A stretch of 64,000 nucleotides of DNA from Dipteris shenzhenensis (GCA_047967505.1 CM106538.1); one strand, 5' to 3'; positions 20,277 to 32,563 are shown, counted from the stretch's first letter. The notes: generated by a model from the sequence alone, not told the origin. Numbers and translations: made by a program.

Positions 20277-22115
20277 GGATAGCCAGTTGGAATATACAGG
20301 GATTGGGCGGCATCCCTCATCGCCGTCGCAGACAGCTGATCAGGAATCAGCTCCATCTAGGTGTTTTGACATTCTTTTTCTTCAGGAACACAAACTGGAT
20401 GTCAGAGATTGCTCCAAGTTAGGTAAGCTGCTCTCAGGCTGGACTTTTTGGCTTCCTGCCTTGGGAACCAGAGGAGGTACATGCATTTCAGTTTCAGATT
20501 CTATTCTCCCTCTGGTCATTGGACACAGTATCATAACCCCCTCCAGGGCCCAGTGGGTTTTACTTTTGATTGATGGACGTAAGGTTGGTTTCCTCAACCT
20601 CTATGCTCTGAACAACAGAGGGGACCGTGTTATGTTTTGGAAAGAGTTGCTCTCGTGGGCTGACGTTGCGGATTCGTGGATTATTGGAGGTGACTTCAAC
20701 ATGGTTGAGGCACCTTCTGATAAGAAAGGGGCGAGAGAAGGTGGTATCCACTCCCTCGAGAGAGCAGCCTGGGATGCCTTCTTGTTCAGGTTCAGTGGCA
20801 GAGATGTGTGGTCAGATGATGCATTTCATATTCAGGCTCAGTCAGTTTTGTTTTCCTGGTCGAACCAGAGGGTGCAGATGCCTATCCATGCTCGGATTGA
20901 CAGATTCTATGTGGGTGATTGGGCTCTTGATAGAGGGGGGACAGTTTGCATTGCACCCAGTGTTTCCACTTCAGACCATTTTTCGGTAGTTTTGTCCATC
21001 TCAGAGCCTCATCTGAGAGGATGGTCTCACAGTATCAGGATCCCCGATGCCTTATACACGGATGAGACTCTCACAGAGGCAGTGTTGGAGATCTGGGTTT
21101 CTCACATGCAGGGGGGGTGGCCAGTTCTTCACATGTGGCCACATCACTTACCAGTATCAGCGACTTTTATCACTCTGTTGCTAGTGCTTGGTGAGGTGAG
21201 ATACTCAGGCGGGAGATTGGTATCCACCAGCAGTTGGCAGCCTTACAGAGGGAGGAGCAGAGACGACCATCAGATGCTTGGATATAGGAGCGCCTTGCTG
21301 CGGCAAGGGCTCACTTGCAGGCTTTGCTTGATCAGAGAGCAGAGTATGCCTTCCATGCACAAGAGTCCTTTTGGATACAGATGGAAGGGAGAGTCAATAA
21401 ACACTTTTTCTCTACACTTGGTCCCAGACATAGTAGAGAGAGTGTCAGGCAGCTTATTGACTCTGACGGCGTTTTGCAGTCCCGTCCGGAGACCGTCATG
21501 ACGTCCAAAGACCGTCATGCACTTAGCGACAGCTTTCTATGCCTCCCTACTTTCCGCAGATCCTAACACACAGGCCAGAGATGTGGCTAGAGATGAAGTT
21601 TAGCAGAGTTTACCTATGTTGGTTACCCCAGAGATGTTATGCTCATTTGATGCACGCTTTACCAACACAGAATTCAAGACTGCTCTCTCCGCCGTTCATA
21701 AGGGCAAATGCCCTGGTTCCGATGGTCTTACTCCTTTTTTTATAGCCTTTTGGGATATGATAGGTGATCATATTACTTTAGCCCTCAGGGCATTTGGGAC
21801 TTGGGTGAGATGCCTGACTCATTGACTGAGGGACTCATTCACCTTGTCCCGAAAGGTGGCAACAGGAATTTTGTATCCCATTGGAGACCCATTACTCTTT
21901 TGGGCACTCTTTACAAAATCCTTGCCAAGGCGATCAGCATCCGATTACACAGCCCCTTCTTCCAGACCTCATCCATGATACTCAGAGAGGCTTTGTGCAT
22001 GGCGGGAGCATTTTTGATAATATCTTTTCCTTTTGGGAAGCCACAGAGTGGGCTATGCAGAGCGGGGCTGGCAGTTCTACTCCTAGACTTCGAGAAAGCC
22101 TATGACAAGATTGAT
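20273..22115 (+). pseudogene. LINE A ORF2, endonuclease and N-terminal RT
   Basis: It starts MRIASWNIQGLGG (APE endonuclease start), then shifts frame at about 20350. The endonuclease continues at 20287-21110 with FLQEHKLD, WIIGGDFNMVE, FYVGDWALDR and STSDHFSVV (catalytic Asp-His near the end). RT pieces follow in changing frames: KGKCPGSDGLTPFF (21690), LIHLVPKGGN and WRPITLLGTLYKILAKAIS (21835-21950), and LLLDFEKAYDKI (22078-22113). RT motifs B and C (the FADD) are absent, so part of the gene has been deleted. Confidence 0.7.
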
Positions 22116-22554
22116 AGGCAGCCGATCATTTGGAATGCTAGTATACTTGACGAGCATGCCAGACCACTGGGCACTTTCCATTACATGCAGTGGTCTAAAT
22201 GGGAGAGAGGCCCCGCCTACACAGTAGGCACTTGTGCAGTCCGTGAGTCACCTCAAAGGGGTAGCACGCAGGATTCAGCAGATAGATGCAGCCATCCTGA
22301 TGGAATGGACAGTTGAGTTGCCTATTACTTCCACCACTTGGATGGGAGCTTTTTCGAGGACAGCAGTTCCTTTGCAGGTGATTGCTCTTCGAGGTCTCGA
22401 GGAAGATGCAGTGGTCTTTGACGTTGGGGATGGAGGTATGCTCTCTACATCCAAGGATGATATTCTTCTAGAGGTTGCCTTTCAGCCTGTCAGGATTGCT
22501 GGTTTTGTGGACCATGGAGCGTTGCAGTGATACTAAGACCCCGACCCTCTGCTC

Positions 22555-23343
22555 TTGGCCTTGGGATCCTGGAGGTTGTGGTTATATGGAGGTGCACCTA
22601 TCAGGTGCTTGCAGTGGGACCCAGGAGAGTGGGAGTGGATAGACCATGGGCACTTAGAGAGGGGGATTCCCTTCTTTCGTTTCACGGTTGGTAATGCCAG
22701 GAGATTTCAGCTGAACAGTAGGGGTTGGATTCCCTCTAGAGCCCCCCATTGGGAAAGCTTCTTCATCACCGCAGATTTGCGTAGAAATTTCTGGAGGAGG
22801 CTCTAGAAATCCCTCAGAAATAGAAAGATCACTCTTTTCTTTTGGCTTTCTATTCATGGAGGGATTGCAGTGAACCTGTGGAGATCACGATTTGGGGCTG
22901 ATCCCACTTGTCCTCACTGTCATTCTGCAGAGGAGTCAGTGCGACATTGCCTTTGGGACTGCAGTCAGGCGAGGACTGTTTGGAAAGGGGTTGCTCGGAT
23001 ACTCAGCATCTTTCATACTTCCCCTTTCTTCATGACTGGGGGCTTGGTCGCATGGTTATCCCTTACTGGGCCCCAGGTGTTTTATGAGGGTGAGCCTTCT
23101 TCTTGGGCACTCTCGGTCCGCCGACAGGTGATAGAGCCCTGCTCTCTTCAGGATGTACCACTTACTCCCTTTAGAGCTTCTCAAGCTTCAGTGGACACCT
23201 CTTGGGAGATTTTGGCTAGCATTTTCTCTTGGCACATTTGGAGAGCCAGATTTACAGAGGCCTTGGATGGCACCTTGATACACCCATCACAGGTATTTAC
23301 GGCTATTTGGACTGACATCTTTTGGCTTGATGTTTCCTTGGGG
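22555..23343 (+). pseudogene. LINE A ORF2 C-terminal zf-RVT region
   Basis: Contains FFWLSIHGGIAVNLWRSRFG, CPHCHSAEESVRHCLWDC and ARTVWKGVARIL, the zf-RVT pattern at the end of plant LINE ORF2 proteins. A TAG at 22803 interrupts it. The stretch between 22115 and 22555 does not look like RT; a frame there (22234-22530) has no recognised motif and may be a foreign insertion or scrambled sequence. Confidence 0.65.
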
Positions 23344-23344
23344 G

Positions 23345-23827
23345 GGCGACTTGCAGATGCATGCTTACAGTGACTCAGATTGGGCTGGAGACTATGATAC
23401 TAGGCAGTCTACTAGTAGGAATTGTTTCTTTCTAGGATGTGCTTGCATTTCTTGGTTGAGCAAGAAACAATCTACAGTGGCTACCTCCTCATGTGAAGCT
23501 GAGTAAAGGGCAGCTTTCACAGCGACAGTTGAATGTGTTTAGCTGTGTCGTTTGTTTGCTGATCTTCATCTTTCATTGGAGGGTCCTCCGATTCTCACTG
23601 ATAGTGAGAGTGCTATAGCAGTGGCAAAGAATCCTGTGTTTCATGCTCGCACGAAGCACATTGAGGTTCACTATCACTATGTCAGAGAGAAGTTGCATGC
23701 AGGAGAGATTAGTATGATGTATGTGTCAACACATGACAATGTTGCAGACATCTTTACCAAAGCACTTCCACGTGAAAAGTTTGAGGCATTTCGCAGTGCC
23801 CTGAACTTATCTCCTTTTGGTGATTGA
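23345..23827 (+). pseudogene. copia RNase H, C-terminal end of pol (relic)
   Basis: Reads YSDSDWAGDYDTRQSTS, ISWLSKKQSTVATSSCEAE, a TAG, a second TAG, then TDSESAIAVAKNPVFHARTK and MMYVSTHDNVADIFTKALP, ending in TGA at 23827. These are the copia RNase H motifs in order. Its 5' side is fused to LINE A, so the rest of the element is gone. It is followed by the polypurine tract and LTR. Confidence 0.8.
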
Positions 23828-23864
23828 TCATTTCCTTGTACATGACATCGGCATTGTAGGGGGG

Positions 23865-24119
23865 TGTTTAGAATTATTATTATATTCTAGCAGTGACCAA
23901 TGTAATATAATAAGTAGGTTAGGGTCACTTTTCCCTCTTTAGAGGTTTTTTCCCCTAACCACAGTTAGTTCACTAACTACGGTTAGTGAAGGATAAGGTT
24001 TTGTCACTTAGACAAAACCTTTCCCCTCTTCTTGTATTCACTTACTTCATCTATTGCAAACAGTTGTTCAGCTCTCTTGCTCTCTCACTCTCTCTTTCTA
24101 ATAGTAAGAGTTGTTACCA
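23865..24119 (+). repeat. copia 3' LTR with hairpin cluster
   Basis: TGTTTAGAATTATTATTATATTC follows TTGTAGGGGGG (PPT), like many plant copia LTRs. The right end is a guess (TTACCA at about 24119). Four perfect hairpins lie between 23934 and 24021: CCTCT/AGAGG (23934-23945), CTAAC-CACA-GTTAG (23955-23968), TTCACTAAC-TACG-GTTAGTGAA (23969-23990), and an 11-bp stem AAGGTTTTGTC with loop ACTTA (23995-24021). Confidence 0.65.
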
Positions 24120-24899
24120 AGTGAGTGTAATTTTAGTGCATGCAATTCATATATATTGTTTCGAATGCAAACCCTTTCTAGATGCCGAAAGCTCATAAAA
24201 TATCACGACTTGTATCTCAACTAATCATGGCAATAGCTTGTAGCTCTCTATTGGCACATGTGCAAGAGAAAGTCAGCACTTTGTGAGAAAACCTCATTTC
24301 TATTATGATAACCGACCTGACAGAAAGAACCATGAAGGACTGCCTCAACCCTATGGGGTTTGTTGGCTTAGAAGACTCTTCTAACGACTTCTAATGACTT
24401 GGAATAGCTACCCTGTGACCTTCTAAAAACTTATTGTACTTCGTATGCCGACTGTTATTAGTCCTGGACCTATTCATGTCTTCAGCCACGCGTGAGGTCT
24501 ATAGAGAGATGCGATCACCTTCCATGAAATATTATAGGAGCCAAATCGTCTTACCACGTTGCTGTCTCTACCAAGCATGGAACACCTGGCAGCCATGCAC
24601 TCACAGTCCAATATTTGGACCAATTGATCGAACCACACATGGCCCACCTATGAGCGATCATTGAAACTCCAACAATATAAGTCGAACCAGCCAATAATCT
24701 TACAAGGAAGCGTATGGTGTGACAATGCTGCCAAAATAGCTAACAAATAAAATGATCAGACTAACACCTCAAGGAAGGTACAATGACAACAAGCACTATA
24801 GGAATTGAACTACAATTCATATCAAGTGCCATAGGAACCATAATTCATATGAAGTGCCGTAGAACCCAGCACCATAAGAGTAACAACTAGTTCAAGACA
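24120..24899. other. noncoding, nothing recognised
   Basis: AT-rich DNA with imperfect repeats around AATTCATATCAAGTGCCATAGGAA (24810-24870). No gene or element end was identified. Confidence 0.4.
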
Positions 24900-25440
24900 A
24901 GTGCTTAAACAACAAGCACCATACGAACTCAAAAAGCTTAATTCCCAATCATCTTCCACAACTTCAGCAAAATATGCATTGTCATCTAGTGTCGGTACTT
25001 CAAGTGCTTTGGTATTCCAGCTTCCTGCCTTCTTGTCTATCAGCTTCTTCCAGCAGTGCTTCTCGACATGTCCAGGTTTGCCACAATAACCACATCCCTT
25101 TTGCTTGAACTCTTCTTTTCCACATAGGCAGGTTCACCATTGAGATGAAGAGAGTCTCCCTCTTTTCTTCAGTAAGCAATAGAGCTAGACAATCCTAGAG
25201 ATCACCATTAGCATCATCCAATCATAATATTTTGACAGTGTCATTATACCTGGGGGTAGACACTTCAATAGGATTGCCTTCTTGTCGTCATTCTCGACCG
25301 TGGATCTAGTTCATGGAGTTGCTTCAGCAGGGCCTACATCCAATTGCAAAATGTCCCTAGGCTCTCAGTTTCTTCCATCTACAAGCTAAAAAGCTCTTGC
25401 TTCAACGTGGCTTTTGAGTGCTGTAAGGCCATTTCCTTGA
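24900..25440 (-). pseudogene. copia gag relic
   Basis: On the minus strand a zinc knuckle CGYCGKPGHVEKHCWKK (about 25040-25100) is followed by DNAYFAEV. Upstream is a broken gag helix region (LKQELFSL, LLKQLHEL). Several stops. No LTR was recognised beside it. Confidence 0.5.
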
Positions 25441-27243
25441 AGGCTGCAAGGTTGGACGAGAAGGGCTCCCAATAGCCACAATAGAACCGTCTTTTCGGGG
25501 CTGCAAGGTCAAATGGACACCTCTCGTGGAATTGCGTAGCCCTACAATGTTAAGATTGTTCCAAGGCCCTAGGCACCAGCACTCCTGAGGGAGGGGCTGT
25601 TTGGGGTGGGGCTTCGACCCTAGAGTCCGAGAGAAAGGAGAAGACTTCTTGCAAGCCCGAGGGATGTTTTGCCTTCAACCTGCGAGTTGGAAGGCTGGGA
25701 CTGAGATAACAAAGCCACACTCTGGTCAGACAGAGGTGGACACTGTGTAGTTGGTAAGGTGGTGCTATGGGAAGAGCAAGAGGCGGTAGGTGCGGGGAGG
25801 GGAGAGGAAGAAGAGGCTATGGCGATGGAAGGGAGGGGTGAAGAAGATGTAGAGGGGATGGAAGGGGGACGGGTGGTGGAGCGTGATCCTGTCTTTACTG
25901 GCAGTGCAGGAGGAGGGGGAGAGGGAAAAATTGAGAGAGTTGGGGGATGCAAGGGGGTTTGGGGTGAGGGTAGGACGAGGGGCTGAGCGACTAGGGTTGG
26001 TGGGCTAGGAAGGTGTGCCTTCCTTGAGCCTGGGCCTAGAGTGGACTCATGAACTAGGGGCCCTTGGGAGGCAGTCGACAAAACCGGTCTGTTGGAAGAT
26101 CAAAGAAAACCTTCCCCTTAGGTTTTTGTGGTCGACCTATGGGAGCTCCCACAACTTGCTCCCCTCGAGTCATGGGGCTTGTGCCCGGTGCATGTGATTC
26201 TTTGCGGCTTGCTTGCTTGGATTTTCTTTGATCTACTCAAGTCCAAGCCCCCTCGGTAGACTCAATTCTAGGAGTTTGTGTCTAATCCTGCTGCGTAGTG
26301 TGCGAAGGTTTGATTGCTTGGCCCTCCCTCTTCTACGTTGCACGCGATGGTAGCTCGACCAGTGTTGCACAAGTAGGCTTTTATAAGATGCCCATCTGTC
26401 TGCGGTGAAGGCATTGTCCTGGGAGTCGTGAAACCTCGACGCTATGATGGAAGGATCCCCCATCCAAGGTCTCCTCAGGAAGGACTTTGAGTACTCTGCC
26501 ATCACCTTGAGTCCTTGGACCCCATCATTTGCGAGAATCGAGGTTGTTGTGGGCATAAACTCTTAACGCTGTGCCAAAACACCCTCTAATAGAAGACAAA
26601 ATGGAGTGATACTACTTTGGAAGGTCATGGAACTTGAAAGCGTGGCACATGGTGTTTCAACTCCATGCCATCCACCATGAAGCCATTGCACGATGGTATG
26701 AAGAAAATAAGATGTGGCATGAGGAAAATTGGGCTTTGCTCCACAAGGGCCTGGGTCATACCGGTGGAGCTGAGTTCGAGAAAAAAAAGTCACCTCTCCC
26801 ATAGATGGTGACTCCTTGAATGTGGTGACTTTCCAGCACCAAACTCGACTGGATCCATTCTCTAACCTGGCTTCTCGTGGGCATGAGGCCTACAATACGG
26901 CCCACCAATGCTCTATCCCACAAAGGCTAAACTGGAAATCTGCACTTGCTACTGGTCCTCTAGGGGAGGGAAATCCGAATGGCTATGGGAGTCGAGGGAG
27001 TTGCAATAAGAGTCCCTCTAGCCAGACCAAGGGTCACCATCAAGATTGTATTCACCAAGGAGACAAAGCAAAAACTGCTTTTGGCAAAGGAAATGTAAAC
27101 AGGAAGGAAATGCAAACGGGAAGAAAAGGAAGAAAAACTACATGTATTACTTTAGGACATTCTTTACTTCGATAGATAGAATGGTGGTCTACCCTGAAGA
27201 GATTACAAGGATTTGGGAATTGCAACCCGAGAGAGTCTCTCTT
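25441..27243. other. diverged repeat DNA, no firm gene
   Basis: A purine-rich stretch (25760-25990) gives a Pro/Ser-rich minus frame (25620-26081) that resembles the low-complexity part of LINE ORF1 proteins. A minus frame at 26233-26556 has a basic helical segment (RVQRRRGRAKQSNLR) that could be a relic of a LINE ORF2 linker. Neither has a diagnostic motif, so no product is assigned. Confidence 0.3.
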
Positions 27244-27258
27244 AGGTTATGTTTTGCA
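27244..27258 (+). repeat. LINE B target-site duplication (left)
   Basis: AGGTTATGTTTTGCA, repeated exactly at 36115-36129 after the LINE B poly(A). Confidence 0.85.
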
Positions 27259-27847
27259 GCCTGTGAGCTACTGAGCAGTTGCCCTCCGCCCTTGGTTGCC
27301 CCGCTGCCTCACCCCTTCCGCCCTCTTTGCAGCCCCTCGCCCCCCGCCGCTCTCCGCCTCAGCCTTCCCCCACCCTTTGCTCGTTGCACCTGCGCCAGCC
27401 CCGTCTACTCCACCCCTCCACCTCCCGTCACTCCGTCTCCTGCCAGCTCCGCCTCGCGTCGCCTCCACCTCTGCCCCCCGCTTCCCCCACCTCCTCCGCC
27501 TTCCTCCCCCTCTCCCTCACCGTTCTCTCCTCCCCCACCTCCTCTCCACCCTCTTGCCGTCTCCTTCCCTTCTTCTCTCCTTCTTTCTTCCTCCTTCTCT
27601 CCCTCCTCGCATTCTCGTCCCCCCTTCTCTTATGCCTTCCCTCGCCCCCCCTCGCCCTCGCCCTCCTTGCCCTCATCCTTCTTTGACGTCCTTACTCCCT
27701 CCACCCCGCCTCGTCCCTGCCTCCCCCTCTGAAGCCCTTCCTCACCCCTCCCTTTTCTCTTCTTCCTCCCTGCAGCGGGAGCATTTGTGCTTGTTAAGGC
27801 GAAAGAAAAACCTTGGTGGTGACCCTTGGTTTGGCCAGAGGGGCTCT

Positions 27848-28550
27848 ATGGCAGCACCCTCGAATCCCACAGCCGTTAAGGTTCTTCTTTCCCTAGCTGA
27901 CAAGTAGCAGGTACAGCAGGCAGTTCAGTCCCTCCAAGACAAGGCGCTCGTGGGTAGAATTATGGGCCTCACGCCTACAAGGAGACAGGTGCGAGAGTGG
28001 ATCCAGGCGAGCTTGGCATTAGAGGGTGACCACATTCAGGTGGTCACCATCTATGGAAGAGGCATCTTCCTCATCCAGTGGAGCTCCATTGATACAGCCT
28101 TGACACTTGTGGAGCAGAGCCCCATCCTCCTTGGCCCGCATCTGATGTACCTCTTTCCTTGGTACCATGGCTTTATGGTGGAGGACATAGACATGACACA
28201 TCATGTTCCCCGCTTCCTGGTTACGCTTCGCCTCCCAGGGCTCCCAAAGGAGTACAAAGCCCACCCTCCCCTCCTTTGGTTGGGCATTTGGCACAGTGCT
28301 TGAGTCTCTGCCAGATTCGGCCGCAGCAATGGTAGCAGATGACGGGGTCCCCAGGATCAGAGTGGTGGTGGAGAGCCCAGAGTCCCTCCCAGAGTTGATT
28401 CTTCTAGAGACCCTTGGAGGGCGTACACTTCGCCAGCAAGTGGAGATTTTTGGATTACCAGGCCAGTGTCTCCGTTGCAAACTGATGGGTCACTTAGCCA
28501 TAGATTTCCCTCGTGGCCATGGCCGATTGCCTCTCCTCCCATCCCTGTAG
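27848..28550 (+). pseudogene. LINE B ORF1 (DUF4283-type)
   Basis: ATG at 27848 (MAAPSNPTAVKVLLSLADK), then a TAG at 27905 where the reading continues in frame as QVQQAVQSLQDKALVGRIMG. The core PTRRQVREWIQASL, YGRGIFLIQWSS, FLVTLRLPGLP and GVPRIRVVVESP is the plant LINE ORF1 pattern. A frameshift lies at about 28270. The zinc knuckle CLRCKLMGHLAIDFP has lost its last Cys. Confidence 0.7.
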
Positions 28551-29964
28551 AGCAGGCAGAGTCAGCAGGCCTGAGTCCAGCGCCCTTTCAGGCAGGAGCA
28601 GTAGGAATCTCAGACCCCCTGGGTGACTCCCTCAGAAGGGGACTAGACCCAGGTTAAAAAGAAAAAGAAACCAAGCAAACAGGCCCATAAGCGCCGCAGA
28701 CAGAGGGCCAAACGCAGAGAGAGGGACAGGGTTGATCGAGAGGCCCCGGAGGAGGAACAACAGGAACCAACCCCCCCAACGGAAGGGGCCACCGCCTAGC
28801 CAGATGATCCTCCCGTCTCGGAGGTTCAGCCTCCACACTCACCCTTGCATCAGCAACGAGCCCCAGGAGCTCCAAATGCGGCGATGGTGAAAGCCGCGGA
28901 TGCTAGCCCGACAGCGGCTACGGAAGAGCGGATCCAGAGCTCGAGCGAGCTTGACCAGTAGGGGGGGCCCACGGTGGTCCTTACCCCTTCATGTCCCCCT
29001 CCCCCTCCCCCTCCAGATCCCTCCCCCTCTTCCTCTCTAATCCCCCCCCCCCCCTCCAGGGTTCCCTCCACTTCCCCTCCCCCCCCCCCCCCCCCCCCAA
29101 GCCCCTCTTGCTATGATCACTCTCACCACCCCTCCCCTCTCTCTGCCCCCCGCTCCCCTTCCTCCCCCATCGCCCCCCTCTCCATCTCCATAGTAGGTTC
29201 TTTTGCCTCAACACCCCTACCAGCAGCAAGCAAGGGAAAGATGATGCCCCCTTCTGCTTCCTCATCGCAGTAGCCGGTCCATCCAGAGAGGGAGCCCGAG
29301 GGACGTGGCTTGTCCTTTCGGTCAGCAGTTCCCAACCTCTAGCCTCAGCGTCCCTTACCGTAGGACTTCTGGAGGTTAGGACCTTGGAACTATCTAGAGA
29401 TTCCAGACTCATATCCTCTACCACTGGAGGTAACGCTCATGATCCCATAGCCCCGAAAGGGGGGTTTGATCAATGCAGTGGGCTCTCAGACACACCCCGT
29501 TTGGAGATTCCAGTTTGCCTTCACAGGGTTGGAGAAGTGGTTCCTAGAGGTGTTTGATGCTATTATGGGAGATCAGATTTCACGCATGATGGACGATTGG
29601 ATGGGGCCACAGAGATTGGACCTTTGGCAAGCCCATGGTGCAGCGGTGAACTTTCAGCTGAGCTTCACGTGCGAGGAGCCGATGTGTGGTTTGGCGGTAG
29701 AGTTATCAGATTGCCGCTGGATGCAAAGGTGGAGTAGGCATACTACTGGCCTCTCCAGAAGTGTGCGGAGTTGTTCAGGGTGGAAGTCTCCTTCATGATG
29801 AAGTGGGCATGGAAGATCGGTATTGAGCCGGTATCCACCCTAGTACGTGGTCGCACAGAGATGGACTAGTTGCCCTCCAAACCCTCGGCAAAGTCACACA
29901 ATTCAGTCTTTCTAGAACAGGCATCCACTCAAAGGAGAGCCTTGTTTTCGGCACCCCCGTCCTT
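28551..29964 (+). pseudogene. LINE B ORF1 tail and low-complexity region
   Basis: Long low-complexity end of ORF1, with a C-run-rich stretch at 28975-29180 (runs of 14 and 20 or more C), heavily interrupted by stops. 29466-29798 is open and hydrophobic in parts (FQFAFTGLEKWFLEVFDAI) but was not recognised. ORF2 starts at 29965 with ATGA, as in LINE A. Confidence 0.4.
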
Positions 29965-30780
29965 ATGAGTTGGACCATAGTGAGTTGGAACGTGCACGGG
30001 CTCCACGACTGTGCTTGTAGCCAGCCGCAGTACATGATACCCCAGAGTTGCAGAGGGCAGTGGTAGGGCGGGTAGTGGACATCCTTTTGATTCAGGAGCA
30101 CACGTTTTCAGCATCAGGCATTTGACGACGACACCACCTTCTCCCAGGGAGAGGTCCAGAGGAGTGGTCCCCGCAGTAGGACGAAGCGGAGGGATCTGCA
30201 TCTCAGTCACATAGACTTTGGCTCTAGAGGTCTATGATCAAGGCGAGCTCATTACAGGACGGGTAGTTTGGATGGGAGTTCGCGGACGGGAGAGTGCAGG
30301 ATAGGGATCCTGAACGTGTATGCCCCGCACCGCCCGACCTTTTGGAGGAGGCTGTCAGAGTGTCTTTTGGATGTAGACTCCTGGATTGCTGGAGGGGACT
30401 TCAACAAACTGGAGTTTGGGGAAGACAAGCGGGGCGGGACCTCCTTCTCTGAGATGCTAGCAACAGAGCGTAGTACCTGGGAGCAGTCCATTTTCATGAT
30501 CAGTGGCAGAGACGTGTGGAGAGAGTCAGATTTCAGCAGGACTCTTGGCAGCCTTCTCTTCTCCTTTGGACACAGGAGACACGACGAATTGCTTGAGAGA
30601 TTGGACCGTTTCTATGTTGGGGATTGGGCACTACACAGAGGCGGCTCTACCGGGATTCTGGCAGGTACCCCGATGTCATACCACTCTCTAGTAGTGCTTC
30701 ACTTAGATCAGCCCCGTCGAGGTCTCCCCCAGAAGGGGGTCTGCATTCTAGAGGACCTCCTGCAAGACGAGAAGATCTAG
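29965..30780 (+). pseudogene. LINE B ORF2 endonuclease domain
   Basis: Starts MSWTIVSWNVHGLHDC, the APE-type endonuclease beginning. After frame changes it is open at 30268-30780 with ILNVYAPHRPTFWRRLSE, WIAGGDFNKLEFGED, RLDRFYVGDWALHRGG and MSYHSLVVL, where SDH would be expected: the catalytic Asp appears changed to Tyr (SYH). The domain would nick target DNA for insertion. Confidence 0.7.
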
Positions 30781-31339
30781 CAGGTCATTGCAGGGATTTG
30801 GGAGCAGTCAGAGATGACACTGTGTGAGGGTTGAGCTATGTGGGTAGCCGATGCGATTCAGAGTAGTAGTGAGGAGTTGTAGGCGCACGCCCTTAGGCGA
30901 CGGACTCTTCAAGAGCGTGAGTGGGCTTTAAGAAGAGACCTCGCCTCCATAGAGTGGCTCAGGGAGCAGGACCCAAGTTCTCAGTGGCTTAGCGGGACAG
31001 GTTTGAGAGTGCTCGCCTTGAGCTTCAGGACACGGAGATTCGGCGGGCTGAGTTCTCCTATCACTCCTTCGGGCCTGGTGGGTCCAGTAGGGGGACAAGA
31101 TGACGAATCAATTTTTTAAGACAATTGGGCCCCGATCGGCAGGAAAACAACTGTAGCGTCTCCGAGATCCGTACGGTATCATGTACATTGACCTGCTGGA
31201 GATTTTAGACCTGACCACAGCTTTTTACAGCCAGCTTTTCAGACAGAGAGGATGACTCCAACTGATCTTGTGGCCCGGGAGGTAGTTTGGGATCATGTTC
31301 TGACAGTAGTCTCGCAGGATTTGTGTAGCACTCTGGAGC

Positions 31340-32120
31340 CTTTCATGGGATGAGGAGCTTTGGGAAGCCCTGAAGGCTCTCCCAACCCAGAAGTGTCCGA
31401 GCGAGGATGGCTTGACTCCGGCCTTCTTCCAGAACTTCTAGGAGATTATCTCCATCCCTTTTTGTTTAGCTTGCTAGGAGATATTGACACAGGCTCCCTC
31501 CCTCAGTCCTTGAGCAGGGGGTGGATTTGTTTGATCCCGAAAGGGGGAGATAGGTAAGACATCCGACAGTGGAGACCGATCACTGTACTAGATACTACAT
31601 ACAAGATCCTCGCTAAGGTCTTGAGCTTGCGGTTCAGCCCCATCTTACCGACATCATTCACGACACAGACCAGGTTTGTCTAGGAGCGCAGCATCTTGGA
31701 CAACATCTTCATGTTTTGGGAGGCAGTGGATTGGCCCAGGGAGGAGTCACAGCCTCTGGCTGTCCTTCTCTTGGATTTTGAGAAGGCCTACGACAGGGTG
31801 GAGTGGTCCTTCCTGGAGGGTACTATGCGGAGATTGGGTTTCTCATACAGATGGGTCAGAGGAGTTTCAACGCTTTATGTGGGGAGCTCTAGTCAGATGC
31901 TTATCGGCGGACACACGGGCGAGGCCTTTCCTCTCTCGCTCGGTCCGCCAGGGCTGCCCACTTGCTCCCTTCCTTCTTGTTTGTGGCGGAGGCTTTGGTC
32001 TATTACTTGAGATCACAGGTGGCGGGCCTCACAGGGTTGAGGCTCCCAATCAAATAGGACGAGGAGCTGCTTGACTCGGAGTTTGCAGATGACACGGCCT
32101 TGTATGTTAAGGGCACCATA
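31340..32120 (+). pseudogene. LINE B ORF2 reverse transcriptase (relic)
   Basis: Motifs in order, in changing frames: LWEALKALPTQKCPSEDGLT (31360), a stop-interrupted WRPITVLDTTYKILAKVLS (31570-31630), SILDNIFMFWEAVDW, LLLDFEKAYDRVEWSFL (31768-31818), SVRQGCPLAPFL (31945-31980) and LLDSEFADDTALYVKG (32066-32112). The FADD catalytic pair is preserved, but TAG codons and shifts destroy the frame. Confidence 0.7.
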
Positions 32121-32563
32121 GTGAGTCTAGAGAGAGTCAAGGGCACCCTGGCTATCCACTACGAGGCCTCGGGTGCACAGATCAATTGGACAAAACCTAT
32201 AGGTTTCTTCATAGGCTTTGAGGAGACACAAGAGATCTGTGACTGGGGGAGTGACTTTGGCTTCAGATGGATACCGCGGGGCTAGACAGCGAGATACTTT
32301 GGATGCCAGGTTGGTATTGACATTACAGCAGAGCAAAGCAGAGCAACAGATCGCCCCGGTCCTTGAGAGTGTTCGGTCCAAGCTTCTCTACTGGAGCTCG
32401 GCCAAACTCTCTTTAGCAAGTCGCACCTTGGTGGCAAACCAGGTTCTTCTTGCCACGGCCTGGTATATCGCCTCCTGCTGGGTAGCTCCGACGGTTGGTT
32501 CGGAACTTCCTCTGGGCAGGTTCAGACGGCACGAGGAACACTAGAGCCCGGGTAGCCTGACAG

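Larger units (their letters stand above)
18360..23343 (+). mobile_element. LINE A, plant L1-type, decayed
   Basis: Order on the plus strand: pyrimidine-rich 5' region (18360-18830), ORF1 (DUF4283-like plus CCHC), ORF2 with endonuclease, part of RT, and the C-terminal zf-RVT region. ORF1 stop and ORF2 start overlap as ATGA. Frameshifts, stops, and loss of the second half of RT make it dead. The 3' end is missing: at about 23343 it is joined to the RNase H end of a copia element. Confidence 0.75.

Noticed and set aside
25620-26081. Pro/Ser-rich minus-strand frame of 153 codons
   Set aside because: Low-complexity sequence opposite a purine-rich stretch; no domain. It might be decayed LINE ORF1, but this cannot be supported.
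27046-27907. Several overlapping Pro/Ser-rich open frames
   Set aside because: Same artefact of pyrimidine-rich DNA at the start of LINE B; the real ORF1 begins at 27848.
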